Assembly (NCBI GenBank): GCA_016868955.1
Contig: VGFF01000025.1
Coordinates: forward strand, 1 to 20,719
Reading direction: 5' to 3'
Length of the DNA stretch: 20,719 nucleotides
Source of the DNA: Armatimonadota bacterium
GTDB lineage: Bacteria > Sysuimicrobiota > Sysuimicrobiia > Sysuimicrobiales > VGFF01
Shown: piece after piece, positions 17,780 through 20,719 of the stretch
How positions within the stretch are numbered: the stretch's first letter is position 1
Layout of the letters: each line of letters opens with the position of its first letter
Position numbers and translations under genes: made by a program
Notes under the pieces: generated by a model
The model's database searches: none
What the model saw: the letters and a program-made list of their open reading frames with translations, nothing else
What the model was told of the DNA's origin: nothing

Positions 17780-19035
17780 CGCACGACGTAAGCACGGCGA
17801 CCGGCGGCGCTTCCGAGCACGCGAGCCCTGGATCCGCGCCGCCGCCGCGCCGCCGCAAGGACCTCTGGGGTGCCGGGCTGTTGTCGACGGGGCATCTGCT
17901 CGTCGACATGTACCTGACATTCATCCCGCCGCTGTGGCCGCTGTTCATCGAACGTTACGCGTTGTCGCTGACGACCGTCGGCGTCGTCACGACCGTGCTA
18001 TCGGTGCTCGTGCTGCCGGTGCAGCCGGTGACCGGTCACATCGTCGACCGGCGCAATCCGCGCGCTCTGTTCGTCGTCGGGCCGGTGCTGTCGGCGCTCG
18101 CGTTCAGCTTTCTCCCCGTCGTGCCGGCATTCTGGATGGTCATCGTGCTGATGGCGATTGGGCGCGCCGCGAACTCGCTGTACCATCCGCCGTCGGCGAA
18201 GCAGACGATGCTCAGCGCCGGCGCGAGAGTCGGCCTCGTCATGGCGTTCTATCAGTTCGCCGGCAACATCGGCTTGGGCATGGGGCCGATCGTGCTGCCG
18301 CAAGTCATTGCGACGATCGGCGTCGAGTGGTCGTGGCTCATCTGCATTCCCGGCCTGATCCTCGCGGCGGTGCTGTACGCGCGCTTCGTGCGGCCGGCGA
18401 GCAACGGCGAGCAAGGCCAGAACGCGCGCGTGGCACACGTGCCGGCCACCGGACGCATCCCGATGAGCGTCCCGCTCGTCATGCTGATCGCGGTAATGAC
18501 CGTGCGATCGGGCGTCTATCAGGGATTCACGACGTTCGGACCGGAGTACCTCATCCGGCGCAGCGCGACGCTTGCGGAGGCCGGGTTCGCGATCTCCTCG
18601 ATCAACCTCGTCGGCGCGACGTTGGGACTCGCGATGGGCGCACTTTCCGACCGGCTCGGCCGTCGTTCCATCCTGTTCGTCTCCATGCTGATCACGGCGC
18701 TCGCGTTGAGCTTCTTCATGCTCAGCCCGGGGACGAGCGGCGTCTGGTGGCTCGCCGTCGCCGGCAGCGGCCTCGTCGCCGTCAACTCGGTGATGGTCGT
18801 GATGGCGCAGGAGATGCATCCCGCGCACGAAGCGACGGCGTCGGGATTGATCGTGGGATTCGCGTTCGGGTTGGGGTCGATCTTCTCGGCGCCCGCCGGC
18901 ATGATCGCCGATCACTTCGGGCTGCCGACCGCGCTGTGGTCGCTGACGGGGCTGGCGGCGCTGACGCCGATCTTGATCTTGCTCGTGCCGATGAGGCGGC
19001 GGCGAACCGCCCCGCCGGCGCCTGTCGGAAGTTAG
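17776..19035 (+). CDS. MFS transporter, Fsr (fosmidomycin resistance)-like
   Basis: About 419 residues from a TTG at 17776 that overlaps the SDR stop (TTGA); no other in-frame start precedes the first membrane helix sensibly. Twelve hydrophobic segments follow a Pro/Arg-rich cytoplasmic leader. STGHLLVDMYLTFIPPLWPLF, VLPVQPVTGHIVDRRNPR and NSLYHPPSAKQTMLSAGARVGLVMAFYQFAGNIGLGMGP match the Fsr-type subgroup of MFS (H-x-x-x-D-x-Y, QP-x-x-G-x-x-x-D and YHP motifs). Members act as proton-coupled exporters, but the substrates are mostly unknown. Pairing with an SDR suggests transport of the SDR substrate or product, an inference from coupling only. The C-terminus ends in a short basic tail (PMRRRRTAPPAP). 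Confidence 0.88.
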   Translation: MTHDVSTATGGASEHASPGSAPPPRRRKDLWGAGLLSTGHLLVDMYLTFIPPLWPLFIERYALSLTTVGVVTTVLSVLVLPVQPVTGHIVDRRNPRALFVVGPVLSALAFSFLPVVPAFWMVIVLMAIGRAANSLYHPPSAKQTMLSAGARVGLVMAFYQFAGNIGLGMGPIVLPQVIATIGVEWSWLICIPGLILAAVLYARFVRPASNGEQGQNARVAHVPATGRIPMSVPLVMLIAVMTVRSGVYQGFTTFGPEYLIRRSATLAEAGFAISSINLVGATLGLAMGALSDRLGRRSILFVSMLITALALSFFMLSPGTSGVWWLAVAGSGLVAVNSVMVVMAQEMHPAHEATASGLIVGFAFGLGSIFSAPAGMIADHFGLPTALWSLTGLAALTPILILLVPMRRRRTAPPAPVGS

Positions 19036-19037
19036 CG

Positions 19038-19054
19038 AAAAACCGGCCTACGGT
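19038..19054 (-). terminator. Weak hairpin plus T-tract after the DinB-like gene
   Basis: Read on the minus strand, ACCG-taggc-CGGT is followed by TTTTT (19042-19038). It lies exactly between the convergent MFS and DinB-like stops. The stem is only 4 bp, so strength is doubtful, but this is the only hairpin with a T-tract that I noted in the window. Confidence 0.35.
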
Positions 19055-19519
19055 CTAGCCGAAGACGCGGTTCTTGCCGATCAACGCGCGCAGCGTCGCG
19101 ATCTTGCCCGTGTGATAGCCGCGATGCCCGATCGTATAAGCCGACGATTCGCCGATCGTCTTCGCCGTCGGATGCGGAATTTTCGTCGGCTCTTCGAGGT
19201 TCGCGCGATTCGTCGCTTCGACGAGCTTCCGGTGCTGCGCCTCGAAGACCTGGCGCACCTCCATGAGCGGCGGCAAGTTCGCGGCGTCGCCGGTGCCAAT
19301 CTTGAACAGCGCCTCGTACTCGGCGGGAACCACGACGTCTCCGCCGGCGCGCGCCGCGGCGCGACCGTCGTAGAACGTGATGTGCCCGAGCTGCCAGACG
19401 ATCGATGCGAGCCTGTGCGGGCGCTGCCGCGCTTCGTCGTCGCTGAGATCGGCCGTCGCCTTCAATGCTCTCTCGGCCGTCAGGTCCAAGTTGTTCACGA
19501 TGTAGGGTCGAGCGTCCAC
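19055..19519 (-). CDS. DinB-fold protein (DinB_2-like)
   Basis: A 154-residue four-helix-bundle protein of the DinB/YfiT superfamily. I chose the GTG at 19519 because GAGGAGG lies 6 nt upstream; an ATG two codons earlier abuts the ribosome binding site, and a GTG at 19546 has a poor one. The three likely metal ligands are His46 in VWQLGHITFYDGRAA and His132/His136 in YTIGHRGYHTGKIATLRALIG. The polar N-terminal helix (VNNLDLTAERALKATADLSDDEA) and the GKI-x-x-LR end are typical of the group annotated as DinB-like or damage-inducible. The function is unknown. It lies directly downstream of a decayed paralogue on the same strand and converges on the MFS gene. It shares only the fold with the DinB protein at 13997. 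Confidence 0.82.
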   Translation of the reverse strand: MDARPYIVNNLDLTAERALKATADLSDDEARQRPHRLASIVWQLGHITFYDGRAAARAGGDVVVPAEYEALFKIGTGDAANLPPLMEVRQVFEAQHRKLVEATNRANLEEPTKIPHPTAKTIGESSAYTIGHRGYHTGKIATLRALIGKNRVFG

Positions 19520-19525
19520 GTCCAT

Positions 19526-19532
19526 CCTCCTC
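19526..19532 (-). promoter_or_regulatory. Ribosome binding site deciding the DinB-like start
   Basis: GAGGAGG on the minus strand lies 6 nt before the GTG at 19519 and 0 nt before the ATG at 19525. Spacing therefore favours the GTG. The decayed paralogue upstream conserves the Asp-Ala-Arg that follows this GTG, which supports the choice. Confidence 0.6.
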
Positions 19533-19559
19533 GCAACGCGGTCCACGTGCGCCGTTCGC

Positions 19560-19828
19560 CTAGCCGAGCAGGCGCGCCTTCGACAGCATCAAGCGAAGCG
19601 TCATGATCTTGCCGGCGGGATACTGGCGATGCCCGATCGAAAAGACCAGCACCTCATCGACGTTCGAATACAATCCGGGGAATCCGGGCTCGATGGACTT
19701 CGTCAAGTCAGCGGTTTGCGCGAACTTGAAGAGCGCGCCGCTTCTTCATCGGACAACTCCGCGGCCATCATCTTGAGAAGACCGTGCGTCAGCGTCAACT
19801 GCTGCACGATCATGGTGCGCGCGTCAAA
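19560..19828 (-). pseudogene. Decayed DinB-fold paralogue
   Basis: Reading on the minus strand from 19825, DARTMIVQQLTLTHGLLKMM-AAELSDEEA aligns with the start of the neighbouring DinB-like protein (DARPYIVNNLDLTAE...ADLSDDEA). The codon where its start should be is TTT (19828-19826). The frame then shifts by -1 near a GCGCGCTC stretch and continues ALFKFAQTAD...VLVFSIGHRQYPAGKIMTLRLMLSKARLLG to TAG at 19560. Relative to the neighbour about 38 residues are missing after SDEEA (with the first metal histidine) and about 27 more before SIGHR, and the last metal histidine is Pro. Start loss, frame change, deletions and ligand loss together indicate a real pseudogene, not a sequencing error. Confidence 0.75.
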
Positions 19829-19887
19829 AGAGCACCTCGTGGCATTTGGAGTTGTACCGAATCGTGGGAGGGGTGGGCGCAACGGTC

Positions 19888-20719
19888 CTACGCCCGAACC
19901 ACTTCTCTCACCTTGCGCCCGTACGTCTTCTCCGCCTGCGCCGGATCGACGCGCTCCTCGCGCACGTCCTTTTCGACGAGCTTCGGTTCGCGCTCGTTGA
20001 CCGCCCCGTAGCCCGCGCCGCCGCCGGAGCGCACGGTCAGCAAGTCGCCTTTCTGCAGGCGCGCGTGCACTTTCGATCCCAGTGTGATCTTCTCACCGTT
20101 ACGCTCGACGAAGCATGCGCCGGGCGCGCCGCCGAGCCCGCCGAACAGGCCTGGCGCCGAGTGCTTGTGCCGGTCGGAGTGCAAGCCGAAGTTGACGCCG
20201 TCTTCGAAGATGCGGTACTTGCGCTCCATGCCCAAGCCGCCGCGGAACTTGCCGAGACCGCCGGAGTTCTCGACGAGCGAATAACGCAGGATCTCGAGGA
20301 ACGGGAACTCGATCTCGACCGATTCCACGGGCGTATTCATGCCGTTCGTCAAGTGCATGATCATGCCGTCGGCGCCGTCTTGGTTGTACAACGCGCCGAC
20401 GCCGGCGCCCAGCACCTCCGACAGGACGCTGAGCTTGCCATCGCGGCGGTGCGCCATCGAGATGCCCGTTTGGCAGTCGAACCCGGGGGCGATAACCTTC
20501 GTCGGAATCAACGGTGCGAGCGCGTAATTCACCGCGTCGAAGATCTTGTAGCACGTGCTCGTGCGCGCTCGCGTCGCGGCGGGACGCGCCGGATTTACGA
20601 GCGTTCCGTGCGGCGCCACGATCTGGATGGGCCGGAACGCGCCGCTGTTCACCATGCCGTGCGCGGCGTGCAGGATCGACATGATCGTGGTGCGGCACGT
20701 CGCATCGGTCGAGCCGATC
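19888..20719 (-). CDS. Hydantoinase B/5-oxoprolinase family subunit, C-terminal half
   Basis: An open frame of about 276 residues entering from the right edge; full-length HyuB proteins are about 500-580 residues, so roughly the N-terminal half lies outside. Family strings include HAAHGMVNSGAFRPIQIVAPHGTLVNP (near the visible start), FDCQTGISMAHRRDGK, NQDGADGMIMHLTNGMNTPVESVEIEFPFLEILRYSL, the glycine-rich GGLGKFRGGLGMERKYRI, then GLFGGLGGAPGACFVERNG and VRSGGGAGYGA. HyuB works with HyuA in ATP-dependent opening of hydantoins, 5-oxoproline or related cyclic amides (a relative is acetone carboxylase). A HyuA gene would be expected upstream, beyond the window. The C-terminus is complete (TYGRKVREVVRA, stop at 19888-19890). 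The substrate is undetermined. Confidence 0.93.
   Translation of the reverse strand, partial: IGSTDATCRTTIMSILHAAHGMVNSGAFRPIQIVAPHGTLVNPARPAATRARTSTCYKIFDAVNYALAPLIPTKVIAPGFDCQTGISMAHRRDGKLSVLSEVLGAGVGALYNQDGADGMIMHLTNGMNTPVESVEIEFPFLEILRYSLVENSGGLGKFRGGLGMERKYRIFEDGVNFGLHSDRHKHSAPGLFGGLGGAPGACFVERNGEKITLGSKVHARLQKGDLLTVRSGGGAGYGAVNEREPKLVEKDVREERVDPAQAEKTYGRKVREVVRA

Overview
This is a GC-rich bacterial window of about 20.7 kb with tightly packed genes on both strands. It contains no rRNA, tRNA, CRISPR array or insertion sequence that I can see. The gene mix (amidase, hydantoinase B, SDRs, MFS and DMT transporters, DinB-fold proteins, SOS mutasome) suggests a soil-type or environmental chromosome. 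The SOS box is of the GAAC-N4-GTTC type known from Firmicutes and Actinobacteria, and the ketol-acid reductoisomerase is of the plant-like long class. I cannot fix the phylum. A deep-branching high-GC lineage such as Eremiobacterota would fit, but that is a guess.

Layout. 1-328: 3' end of an unknown gene, possibly frameshifted. 359-1603 (+): amidase-signature enzyme. 1646-2854 (-): secreted NodB-type polysaccharide deacetylase. 2928-3317 (+): small membrane protein. 6992-3346 (-): a co-directional set of EamA transporter, plant-like ketol-acid reductoisomerase (ilvC) and a DegT-like PLP enzyme. 7026-12519 (+): imuA-imuB-dnaE2, behind a sigma70-like promoter whose 18-nt spacer contains a perfect 16-bp LexA-type palindrome. 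12396-13292 (-): a second EamA transporter overlapping the dnaE2 3' end. 13517-15023 (+): a frameshifted DUF2541-like secreted protein, an intact DinB-fold protein, and a second frameshifted secreted protein. 15044-16303 (-): MFS transporter. 16372-19035 (+): an SDR remnant without its Rossmann start, an intact SDR, and an Fsr-like MFS transporter starting on the SDR stop codon. 19055-19828 (-): an intact DinB-like gene and, just upstream, a decayed paralogue. 19888-20719 (-): C-terminal half of hydantoinase B, running off the window.

How they work together. The best-supported functional unit is the SOS-inducible mutasome: ImuA and the catalytically degenerate ImuB act with the DnaE2 polymerase in error-prone lesion bypass. 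Its DnaE2 has lost the histidines expected in the N-terminal PHP metal site. The second theme is gene decay. Four loci (DUF2541-like, the secreted protein at 14587, the SDR remnant and the DinB relic) are broken, and both clean breaks are shifts to the -1 frame. Either this region is eroding or the assembly carries single-base deletions. I did not find a clearly new multi-gene system. The most interesting points are the LexA-in-spacer promoter, the PHP-dead DnaE2, the plant-type KARI and the relic genes.

No gene-free stretch exceeds 300 bases. The largest gaps are 13293-13516 (weak promoter) and 5931-6098 (one GC hairpin, no clear promoter).
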